A stretch of DNA of 6,829 bases from DATHSN01 sp035464115 (GTDB lineage Bacteria; Actinomycetota; Acidimicrobiia; Acidimicrobiales; SKKL01), in assembly GCA_035464115.1 (NCBI GenBank), contig DATHSN010000087.1:1-6829 (forward strand). Direction: 5' to 3'. Shown piece after piece: positions 1 through 5,882 of the stretch (the stretch's first letter is position 1; every line of letters begins with the position of its first letter). Both the position numbers and the translations under genes were made by a program. The notes under the pieces were generated by a model, which searched no databases, was not told the DNA's origin, and saw nothing but the letters and a program-made list of their open reading frames with translations.

Positions 1-200
1 GCCTCGGTGGCCCGGCGCTCGTGCGGGTCGATCTCGGCGGTCACCTCGGCGATGCGATCCGGGCCGATGGCCCCTTCCAGGAGGAAGAACCCCTGCTCGT
101 CCCACTGGCGGGCCTGGTCGTCGGAGACGAGGGTGCGTGCCGACGACGCCGGCGTCCACGCGAACTCGGTGTTGAGCGGATGGCGGTCGGCGATGCGCAC
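1..200 (-). CDS. Probable PhyH-like Fe(II)/2-oxoglutarate dioxygenase, N-terminal fragment
   Basis: Only the first 66 residues are in the window; the 3' end is cut off. They read MRIADRHPLNTEFAWTPASS, then LVSDDQARQWDEQGFFLLEG (24-43), AIGPDRIAEVTAEIDPHERR. The pattern 'acidic-Gln-x-x-x-(F/W)-x-x-x-G-(F/Y)-hydrophobic-hydrophobic-x-G-hydrophobic' followed by a helix is the standard opening of phytanoyl-CoA dioxygenase family proteins. The iron-binding HxD...H residues would lie beyond the window, so catalytic competence cannot be judged. Such enzymes hydroxylate acyl, amino-acid or sugar-linked substrates. After the glycosyl- and acyltransferase genes, it may hydroxylate a glycan substituent. 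GTG at 200 is preferred on its ribosome binding site; GTG at 248 would add 16 residues. A different frame is open through the same stretch but gives Arg/Ser-rich sequence without family motifs. Confidence 0.65.
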   Translation of the reverse strand, partial: MRIADRHPLNTEFAWTPASSARTLVSDDQARQWDEQGFFLLEGAIGPDRIAEVTAEIDPHERRATE

Positions 201-205
201 GAGCT

Positions 206-213
206 CTCCCCTC
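206..213 (-). promoter_or_regulatory. Ribosome binding site of the dioxygenase-like gene
   Basis: GAGGGGAG lies 5 nt before a GTG at 200. It is the strongest Shine-Dalgarno-like match I noticed at any start in the window, and favours 200 over the in-frame GTG at 248, which falls in the loop of the hairpin at 227-269. A gene with its own strong site, set apart by 70 nt, may be translated independently of the coupled genes upstream. Confidence 0.6.
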
Positions 214-226
214 GGAGCGATCCCGG

Positions 227-269
227 CGAACCGTACCGGGCGACCCACTCCCGCGCCCGGGCCGGTTCG
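227..269 (-). terminator. Strong two-part hairpin after the GT2 gene; possible U-less terminator or attenuator
   Basis: Read on the minus strand, one nucleotide after the GT2 stop there is a perfect 7-bp outer stem (CGAACCG, 269-263, with CGGTTCG, 233-227). A 2x2 mismatch follows, then a perfect 7-bp inner stem (CCGGGCG, 260-254, with CGCCCGG, 242-236), closed by an 11-nt loop (253-243). Fourteen perfect pairs, mostly GC, make it very stable. No T-rich tract follows, so it is not a classical intrinsic terminator; tail-less terminators have been proposed in actinobacteria. It could terminate, attenuate, or act as an RNA stability or processing barrier between the coupled genes and the dioxygenase gene. 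The structure is seen directly; the function is inferred. Confidence 0.5.
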
Positions 270-270
270 A

Positions 271-1248
271 TCAGCGGGCGGCGACGGGTTCCACCCCTCG
301 CGCTGCGTCGGTGTAGCCACGACGTCGCTCCAACCGGCGGGCGAGGCGGAGGGCGTCGGTCTCGACCGCCCACAGGTGCAGGTGGCCCGCCCACCGGGCG
401 GCGGTGACCGCCAGGAGCAGCGAGAGCCGGTGGCCGAGCGGGCGCTCGGTCAGCGGGACGGCCTTGGGCACCAACGACCAGCCGAGGTCGGCTTCGAGCT
501 GCGGGTAGGCAGCGCGGAGGTGCCACCGATCCGAGCCCTGCCGGTACGCGTCGAGCAGGAAGGCGGGCAGCGGACGCCGATAGCGGTGCTCGGCGAGGAG
601 CGACGGGTCGAACACCGCCCGCACGCCCGCCTCTCGCAGTCGGAGCCCGAAGTCCTCGTCCTCGTGGTAGGCGATGGCGGCGTGGGGCGACGGCAGCGGC
701 ACGGCGAGGCAACGCCGACGAGCGATCGAGACGTTCCCGGCCCAGAACCGCAGGAGGATGTCGGCGGGGTCGCGCCGCCAGGCCTCGCAGCAGTTCTCGT
801 ACTCCGTCGCGTAGATCAGCGTCGCCGCGTCACCCGGACCTCGTCGCTCCGGGCGGCGCACGGGCATGTAGCCGACCACCACCAGCTCGACACCCGAGGT
901 GGAGTGACGGTGCCGGTGCCCGCTCACCAGACCAGAGCACGCGATCACGTCGTCGTCGACGAAGAGGAGCAGGTCGCCGGTGGCCACCTCCACGCCGACC
1001 TGACGGGCGGCCGCGGCGCCGACCCCCTCCCGCCGCACCTGTCGCAGCCGTGGCTCGCGCTCTCCCAGCCCGGCGAGCACCTCGGGGGTGGCGTCCGACG
1101 ATCCGTCGTCGACCACCACCAGCTCGTGGGTCGCGGGGTCGGCGAGGAGTGGTCCGAGCACGTCGAGCAGGCCGCCGGCACGGTTGCGCGTGGGGACCAC
1201 CACCGACACCGTCGGGTGGACGGGGAGCGACCGGCCGTCAGGCGGCAC
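271..1248 (-). CDS. GT2-type (GT-A fold) glycosyltransferase
   Basis: A 325-residue inverting-type glycosyltransferase. Seen: TVSVVVPTRNRAGGLLDVL (13-31), ELVVVDDGSSDATPEVL (42-58), GVGAAAARQVGVEVATGDLL (75-94), LLFVDDDV (94-101) with the metal-binding Asp cluster at 98-100, a conserved-looking VVVGYMPVRRP (123-133), FWAGNVSIARR (168-178), and HEDEDFGLRLREAG (195-208) as the catalytic ED region. The C-terminal portion (about 271-305) is hydrophobic with flanking Arg residues and might be a membrane-surface helix; no clear multi-span domain is seen. The chosen start is GTG at 1248, which overlaps the upstream stop by 11 nt and leaves 12 residues before the first beta strand. No strong ribosome binding site precedes it, in keeping with coupling. 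An in-frame Met at 1356 would overlap the upstream gene by 119 nt and is unlikely. It probably extends the glycan begun by the phosphoglycosyl transferase. Confidence 0.92.
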   Translation of the reverse strand: MPPDGRSLPVHPTVSVVVPTRNRAGGLLDVLGPLLADPATHELVVVDDGSSDATPEVLAGLGEREPRLRQVRREGVGAAAARQVGVEVATGDLLLFVDDDVIACSGLVSGHRHRHSTSGVELVVVGYMPVRRPERRGPGDAATLIYATEYENCCEAWRRDPADILLRFWAGNVSIARRRCLAVPLPSPHAAIAYHEDEDFGLRLREAGVRAVFDPSLLAEHRYRRPLPAFLLDAYRQGSDRWHLRAAYPQLEADLGWSLVPKAVPLTERPLGHRLSLLLAVTAARWAGHLHLWAVETDALRLARRLERRRGYTDAARGVEPVAAR

Positions 1249-2269
1249 GGCGGTACAGGGCCCGGCCGGTGGCCCTGGTGACCCACAGGGGGGCGTGGCG
1301 CAGGACCGGGCCGGCGAGGTGGGCCAGGCGGCCCCGCTCGTCGCGCCCGGCGACACCGATGGTCGAGTACACGAGGGGCTCCTCCATGCCCCCCCAGGAC
1401 CGCTTGTGCTGCCCCAGGCCCGCGTTCTCCAGGTCCGATCGCCCGAAGTCGACCTCAGTCGCGTCCCGAGCGATGGCCCAGGTGAACGACTCCCACATCA
1501 GCAGGTCGTTGGCGCGCCGCTGCCAGTGCGCGGGGTCGGAGGCACCGAACTTGCAGACCATCGTCCCCCGCCACTCGAGGTACACGGCCGCGGCGATCGG
1601 TGCGCCCTCGACCTCGGCGACGAGCACCACGCCGAGGCCGGGGACCACCACGCGGTCCCACAGCAGCTCGAAGAACCGCTTCGGTTGGACCGGGACACCG
1701 TGGCGGCGCCGGGTCGCCACGTGCAGGTCGTAGAAGTGCCCGGTCAGGTCGTCCCGCTGCCGGGCCGGGCGGACCGTCACCCCTTTGTTGCGAGCGGTGC
1801 GCACGCCCGTGCGGCGGCTCTTGTGCGTCGTGGCCCACAGCTCGTCGACCGATCCCGGGAGGGAGCGCCGATGGATCACCGCGCCCGACGCCAGAGGGGC
1901 AGCCGGCGGCGGGAGCGCGGCGCGCACCTCGACGTGCGCCACCCCGGCATCGGCCCGTGCGCCGTCGAGCTCGCGCACCAGGGTCGTCAGCGTCGTCGCA
2001 TCGGTGGCGACGGGCGCGCACGCATCCGTGAACGGCAGCGACACCCACCGGCGGCTGCCGGCGCGGTGGCGGATGTCGACGAGCGGCAGGCCGGCGGTCA
2101 TCACCCCGTCGGCGTCGACCAGGCCGGCGACCACGGCGTCGAACCGGTAGCAGTCGGCGAGGAGCCGAGCCCAGGCGGGGTGGTGGAAGGGGGTGACCCC
2201 GGGGGCGCGCTCGAGCAGGTGTGCCCAGCGCCCGTCGTCGAGCGTCGTGAGGACCAGCCGCTCAGCCAT
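1238..2269 (-). CDS. FemAB-like GNAT acyltransferase, second copy
   Basis: A 343-residue protein of the same FemAB / Acetyltransf_6 type as the gene at 3523-4662, diverged but alignable along its length. Seen: TPFHHPAWARLLADCYRFDA (26-45), VMTAGLPLVDIRH (56-68), a basic linker HKSRRTGVRTARNKGVTVRP (149-168), VQPKRFFELLWD (194-205), an Acetyltransf_6 core AAAVYLEWRGTMVCKFGASD (226-245), RANDLLMWE (252-260), VDFGRSD (273-279) and GLGQHKRSWGG (284-294). It is 36 residues shorter than the first copy, mostly at the N-terminus and before the C-terminal tail. ATG at 2269 overlaps the aminotransferase stop by 8 nt; the upstream open frame is an antisense-type shadow lacking family motifs. The role is probably transfer of an acyl or aminoacyl group to a sugar amine or glycan; the donor (acyl-CoA, aminoacyl-tRNA or other) is not determined. 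Confidence 0.88.
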   Translation of the reverse strand: MAERLVLTTLDDGRWAHLLERAPGVTPFHHPAWARLLADCYRFDAVVAGLVDADGVMTAGLPLVDIRHRAGSRRWVSLPFTDACAPVATDATTLTTLVRELDGARADAGVAHVEVRAALPPPAAPLASGAVIHRRSLPGSVDELWATTHKSRRTGVRTARNKGVTVRPARQRDDLTGHFYDLHVATRRRHGVPVQPKRFFELLWDRVVVPGLGVVLVAEVEGAPIAAAVYLEWRGTMVCKFGASDPAHWQRRANDLLMWESFTWAIARDATEVDFGRSDLENAGLGQHKRSWGGMEEPLVYSTIGVAGRDERGRLAHLAGPVLRHAPLWVTRATGRALYRRAA

Positions 2270-3515
2270 CGGCGGTGACCACGTGGGGAGCGAGGACCTC
2301 CGCCAGGAGCGTGGCGTCGACGTCGCGCACGTGCGGGTGCGTGGGGAGGTTGACGAGGTGGGCGGCGAGGTGCTCCGCCACCGGGCAGGATCCGGGGACG
2401 TAGCCGAAGCGCTCGACGTCGGTCGCGGCCTGGACGGTCTGATCGAACCAGACATCGCCACGGACGTGGGGCGCCAGCGCGTCGAGGGCCTCCTGGCGGT
2501 CGCGGACGACGACCGGGAAGCGGACGTGGGACGCCTCCATCCGCTCGTCACCGGCACCGAGGCCGCCCCCGTGGGGCAGGCGGGCTGCGTAGATCGCAGC
2601 GATGCGACGCCGGTGGGCGACGTTGGCGTCGAGGTGGGCCAGGGCCCGCAGCCCGAGCCGGGCCTGGGCGTTGGCGAGCCGACGCTCGTAGTCCTTCGGC
2701 CGGTCACCCCGGCGTTCGACCGCCGACGAGGGGCGGACGAACGGGTGGCGGCCGCCGCTGCGCTCGTAGACGAGGCGCGAGACGTGGTGCACGCGTGGTT
2801 CGAGGAGCACCCCGTAGGCCACGTACTTCACGAGGTAGCGGGCGACCTCGCGCCCGCTCGGCCACGGCCACTCGGCCTGCGCCCGGCGCAGGTCGTCGGC
2901 GAGCTCGTCGTCGTCGGTGACGACCATGCCCCCCATGCTCGTGGACATCGTCTTGGACTCCTCCGTGCTGAAGAACGCCGCTCGTCCGAACCGGCCGATC
3001 GGCACCCCGCGGAACCGCGAGCCCAGCGAGTGCACCGCGTCCTCGAGCACGACCAGGTCGTGACGTTCGGCCAGCGCCCGGGCCCGATCGAGGTCGGCGG
3101 GGACCCCGAAGGTGTGCTGGAGGAGAAGCACCCGGGTGCGGGGCGTGAGGAGGCGCTCGGCCGCGTCGAGATCGATGTTGGCGGTGCGGGGCTCGCAGTC
3201 GACGAAGACCGGGGTGGCCCCGCGGTAGCGGATCGCGTTGACCACCACGGCGTGGGTGGGGACCTGGAGCATCACCTCGTCGCCCGCACCGACGTCGAGG
3301 CACCCGAGGAGCCCGTAGAGCCCGATCCGGGCCGCCGAGCAGCTGATGGCGTGGCGGGCACCGAGGCGCGCCGCGAACGCCCGCTCGTAGCGCTCGATGG
3401 CGTCGCCTCGCACGAGCGTCCACGGCGACGCGAGCAACCCGAGGGCAGCGAGGCCGTCGGCCGCGGTCGTGCTCCCGAGCATGGCGTGGGTTCGGTGCAT
3501 CGTTCGGCGGCTCAT
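2262..3515 (-). CDS. DegT/DnrJ/EryC1/StrS-family PLP-dependent aminotransferase
   Basis: A 417-residue aspartate-aminotransferase-fold protein. Family members usually transaminate a keto nucleotide sugar with glutamate as donor to give an amino sugar. Seen: ERYERAFAARLGARHAIS (41-58), GAGDEVMLQVPTHAVVVNAI (77-96), GATPVFVDCEPRTANIDLD (99-117), QHTFGVPADLDRA (133-145), LVVLEDAVHSLG (154-165) with Asp159 expected to hold the PLP pyridine nitrogen, and FFSTEESKTMSTSMGGMVVT (181-200) with Lys188 as the probable Schiff-base lysine. The C-terminal half has NAQARLGLRAL (282-292) and HLVNLPTHPHV (386-396). The usual SGT of the PLP-phosphate cup reads SAA (60-62), so this is a divergent branch. The ATG has a ribosome binding site. 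The stop overlaps the next gene by 8 nt. The two flanking acyltransferase genes suggest that its amine product is acylated. Substrate is unknown. Confidence 0.93.
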   Translation of the reverse strand: MSRRTMHRTHAMLGSTTAADGLAALGLLASPWTLVRGDAIERYERAFAARLGARHAISCSAARIGLYGLLGCLDVGAGDEVMLQVPTHAVVVNAIRYRGATPVFVDCEPRTANIDLDAAERLLTPRTRVLLLQHTFGVPADLDRARALAERHDLVVLEDAVHSLGSRFRGVPIGRFGRAAFFSTEESKTMSTSMGGMVVTDDDELADDLRRAQAEWPWPSGREVARYLVKYVAYGVLLEPRVHHVSRLVYERSGGRHPFVRPSSAVERRGDRPKDYERRLANAQARLGLRALAHLDANVAHRRRIAAIYAARLPHGGGLGAGDERMEASHVRFPVVVRDRQEALDALAPHVRGDVWFDQTVQAATDVERFGYVPGSCPVAEHLAAHLVNLPTHPHVRDVDATLLAEVLAPHVVTADG

Positions 3516-3519
3516 GGGG

Positions 3520-3524
3520 CCCTC
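3520..3524 (-). promoter_or_regulatory. Ribosome binding site of the aminotransferase gene
   Basis: GAGGG lies 4 nt before the ATG at 3515 and overlaps the TGA of the upstream FemAB-like gene. It decides the start: an in-frame Met at 3578 lies inside the upstream gene and has no such site. The short spacing and the overlap with the stop codon suggest that ribosomes finishing the FemAB-like gene re-initiate here. Confidence 0.6.
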
Positions 3525-4662
3525 ACAGGTAGCGATGGACGATCCGTCCGGCGAGCGCGGTGACCGGGAGCGGCACACGGCGCCACGCGGCGACGGCTCT
3601 CGATCCGGACCCGGGGGACGGCCCGGTCTCGGCGACCTCCTCGGGGGGGATCGGTGGCCAGTAGTACCGACGGACCGGCTCGGGCGTCGTCCCCCACTTC
3701 AGCTTGAAGGTGGCGAGGGCCTCGTGCCCGTTGGGGACCTCACCGAGATCGAACCGGCGGAGCCCCGCCGCGTGCGACCGGTGGATGGCGTCCCACACGA
3801 GGGCGTCCACCGGGTGCGACCGGGCCGCCGCGCCCCGATCCAGCCCGGTGAACGCGTACGAGGTGGTCTCCGTGCCGTTCAGCACGAAGATCCCGGCGAC
3901 GACGCGCCGCGCCCCGCCGTCGCGCACGACGGCGACGCTGAGGCGTCCGAAGGCGGGGTCGGCCTCGCAGGCGGCCAGCAACGCCTGGAACAGCCGGCGC
4001 GGGCGGGCGGGCTGCGCGTGCAGCCGCATGGCGTCGAGGTAGAGCCGGTACCAGTCGTCGAGATCGGCGAACGAGCCGGTCTCGACGCTCACCCCGTCGG
4101 CCTCGGCCTTGCGGACCAGGTGGTGGAGGCGGCGCTCGCGGCGGCGGGAGTCGAAGCAGCACGCCTCGGGATCCGACGGCATGTGGAGCACGTAGGTGAG
4201 CCGCCACGGCACCCCGACCAGCTCGGGCACCAGCCCGTCCAGGTCCGACGTGACGGGCTTGAGCTGCACGCGCACGCCCAGCGCCTCCGCTCGCCGCACG
4301 CCGGCCTCGAGGAGCGCCGCCGTGGCCGCCGGATGGTCGGCGACCGGCCCCGCGGCCGGCGTGCGGGGGAGCGAGCACAGTCGGGGTGACCCGAGGGCCC
4401 CCCCGATGCCGAAGGGGATGCCGCGGGTGCGCACGAGCGGCAGCACCCCCGCGATGCGCCCCCCTGCGTCCTCGCCGGCCAGCGCGGTGAGGGGCTGGTC
4501 GTACTCGGTCGCCAGCACCCGGAGCCACGCCGACCGGTGGTAGGCCGAGGCCGCCGGGTGGGTGCCCACGTACGCGTCCCACCTGGGGTCGGTGGCGGGG
4601 TCGACCTCTCGGACCACCACGGCCGAGGCCGGACCCGGCGCAGCGCCGGTCCCCGCGCTCAC
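3523..4662 (-). CDS. FemAB-like GNAT acyltransferase, first copy
   Basis: A 379-residue protein with two tandem GNAT-like halves, as in the FemAB / Acetyltransf_6 (BioF2-like) group. Characterised FemABX members move amino acids from aminoacyl-tRNA to peptidoglycan precursors; many polysaccharide-operon members have unknown donors. The first half includes SAYHRSAWLRVL (39-50) and AGVLPLVRTRG (71-81). The linker is rich in Arg (RRRERRLHHLVRKAEADGV, 173-191). The second half has NGTETTSYAFTGLD (262-275), HPVDALVWDAI (283-293), RFDLGE (303-308) and ATFKLKWGT (317-325), the typical closing motif. A C-terminal tail (361-377) is shared with the second copy at 1238-2269. The start is GTG, overlapping the GT4 stop by 4 nt; an in-frame Met at 4743 would overlap GT4 by 85 nt and give an Arg/Pro-rich shadow-like extension. 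No signal peptide is seen, so it is probably cytoplasmic or membrane-associated. It may acylate an amino sugar. Confidence 0.88.
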   Translation of the reverse strand: MSAGTGAAPGPASAVVVREVDPATDPRWDAYVGTHPAASAYHRSAWLRVLATEYDQPLTALAGEDAGGRIAGVLPLVRTRGIPFGIGGALGSPRLCSLPRTPAAGPVADHPAATAALLEAGVRRAEALGVRVQLKPVTSDLDGLVPELVGVPWRLTYVLHMPSDPEACCFDSRRRERRLHHLVRKAEADGVSVETGSFADLDDWYRLYLDAMRLHAQPARPRRLFQALLAACEADPAFGRLSVAVVRDGGARRVVAGIFVLNGTETTSYAFTGLDRGAAARSHPVDALVWDAIHRSHAAGLRRFDLGEVPNGHEALATFKLKWGTTPEPVRRYYWPPIPPEEVAETGPSPGSGSRAVAAWRRVPLPVTALAGRIVHRYL

Positions 4663-5882
4663 GACGCACCCGCCAGGTGCGCGGCGCGCTTCTCGCCGAG
4701 GCGCTCGTAGGCCGCGAGGAGCCGGGGGACCTGGTGCTGCCACGCCAGCTCCGTCTCGATCCGTCGCCGCCCGACGCGCCCCATCCGCTCCCGTCGCACC
4801 GGGTCGTCCAGGAGGGCGGCGATCTTGGCGGCGAGGTCGGCCGGGTCGTTCCCCTCCGCGTAGAGGGCGGCCTCGCCGGCCGACACGTGGCCCTCATGGA
4901 GGTCGAACTGGACGACCGGCTTGCCGGCCGCCATGTACTCGAGGACCTTCACCATCGTCGACCGGTCGTTCAGCGGGTTCTTGCCGTCCGGGCTGACGCA
5001 CACGTCGGCCTGCTCGATGATCCCCAGCACCTCGGAGTGCGGGATCTTGCCGGTGAACACGACGTGGTCGGCGATGCCCATGGCGGTCGCCTTGGCGCGC
5101 ATCGGCGCGAGCTCGGCACCCGGTCCGGCCACCACGAACCGCACGTCGTCCCGCTGGTCGAGGAGCGTGCGGGCCGCGTCGAGGAGCAGGCCCACCCCGT
5201 CCTGGCGTTCCATCGAGCCCGCGAACACGACCAGGTGCCGTCGGCCGCCGTGCAGGTCGCGTGGGTCCGTCGGCGCCACCTCGGTGAGGTCCGGGCCGTT
5301 GCGGACGACGAACACATCCTCGGGCGCCATCTCGCCGCGCTCGATGGCGAGCTGGCGGTAGCTGTCGTTGGTGGCGATGGAGACGTCGGCGACGCGGAAC
5401 GACAACCGCTCGAGGGCCAGGAGCACTCGGGTGCCCCGTCCGTGCCGGCCGAACTTGACCTCGAACAGCTCGGGCCCGAGATCGTGCTGGTCGAACACCA
5501 CCTGCGCCCCCAGCGGCTTGAACAGCGCCGCGACCAGGAACAGCACGTCCGGTGGGTTGGCCAGGTGGATCACGTCGACGCCGCGCTCACGGCGCACCCG
5601 CAGGGCGAGCACGAGCTCCCAGAACGTCGCGTTCACGTACTCGGCGAGATGGCCGAGGAGCGACGCGCCTTCGAGGTGCGGGTGGCGGAAGACGGCGATG
5701 CCGTCGACCATCTCCCGGCCCCGGGTGAAGCCCCAGCCCTTGGGGCTGATGATCGACACCTCGTAGCCGGCGTCGCGCAGCGCGGACGCCTCGCGGAACA
5801 CCCTGAGATCGGTGGGGATCGGCGCGTTCTCGACCACCATCAGCACCCGACCGACCGGCGCGTCCCCCCGGGCGGCGCTCAT
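4659..5882 (-). CDS. GT4-type (GT-B fold) glycosyltransferase
   Basis: A 407-residue retaining-type glycosyltransferase, expected to add a sugar from a nucleotide donor to the lipid-linked glycan on the cytoplasmic side. The N-terminal Rossmann half begins GRVLMVVENAPIPTDLRVFR (11-30), then EASALRDAGYEVSIISP and FDQHDLGPE (130-138). The donor-binding half holds VFAGSMERQDG (219-229), VVAGPG (250-255), VVFTGKIP (274-281) and VLEYMAAGKPVV (313-324). Glu315 matches the second Glu of the GT4 EX7E motif, but the first position is Arg307, in SPDGKNPLNDRST. The frame is open upstream of 5882, but that stretch lies antiparallel-free inside the transferase gene in another frame and looks like a shadow. 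ATG at 5882 overlaps the previous TGA by 4 nt and precedes the conserved N-terminus. The stop overlaps the next gene's GTG (GTGA). Linkage and sugar are not predictable. Confidence 0.94.
   Translation of the reverse strand: MSAARGDAPVGRVLMVVENAPIPTDLRVFREASALRDAGYEVSIISPKGWGFTRGREMVDGIAVFRHPHLEGASLLGHLAEYVNATFWELVLALRVRRERGVDVIHLANPPDVLFLVAALFKPLGAQVVFDQHDLGPELFEVKFGRHGRGTRVLLALERLSFRVADVSIATNDSYRQLAIERGEMAPEDVFVVRNGPDLTEVAPTDPRDLHGGRRHLVVFAGSMERQDGVGLLLDAARTLLDQRDDVRFVVAGPGAELAPMRAKATAMGIADHVVFTGKIPHSEVLGIIEQADVCVSPDGKNPLNDRSTMVKVLEYMAAGKPVVQFDLHEGHVSAGEAALYAEGNDPADLAAKIAALLDDPVRRERMGRVGRRRIETELAWQHQVPRLLAAYERLGEKRAAHLAGAS

Noticed and set aside
41..712. Minus-strand frame of 223 codons spanning the end of the GT2 gene and the start of the dioxygenase-like gene
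   Set aside because: It is out of frame with both and gives low-complexity Arg/Pro/Ser sequence; the neighbouring frames carry the family motifs.
7..1281. Long plus-strand open frame (424 codons) opposite the GT2 gene and its neighbours
   Set aside because: It is rich in Arg, Gly, Pro, His and Asp, has no family motif, and lies opposite a clear glycosyltransferase; long antisense frames are expected at this GC content.
1088..2278. Plus-strand open frame (396 codons) opposite the second FemAB-like gene
   Set aside because: Same shadow composition, and it runs across two genes with well-supported motifs on the other strand.
2193..3563. Plus-strand open frame (456 codons) opposite the aminotransferase gene
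   Set aside because: The minus strand holds a full DegT-type protein with catalytic Asp and Lys; the plus frame has only compositional bias.
4344..4359. CCGGCC-CCGC-GGCCGG palindrome
   Set aside because: It lies inside the first FemAB-like coding region, where GC-only short palindromes arise easily from Ala/Gly/Pro codons; nothing else marks it as functional.
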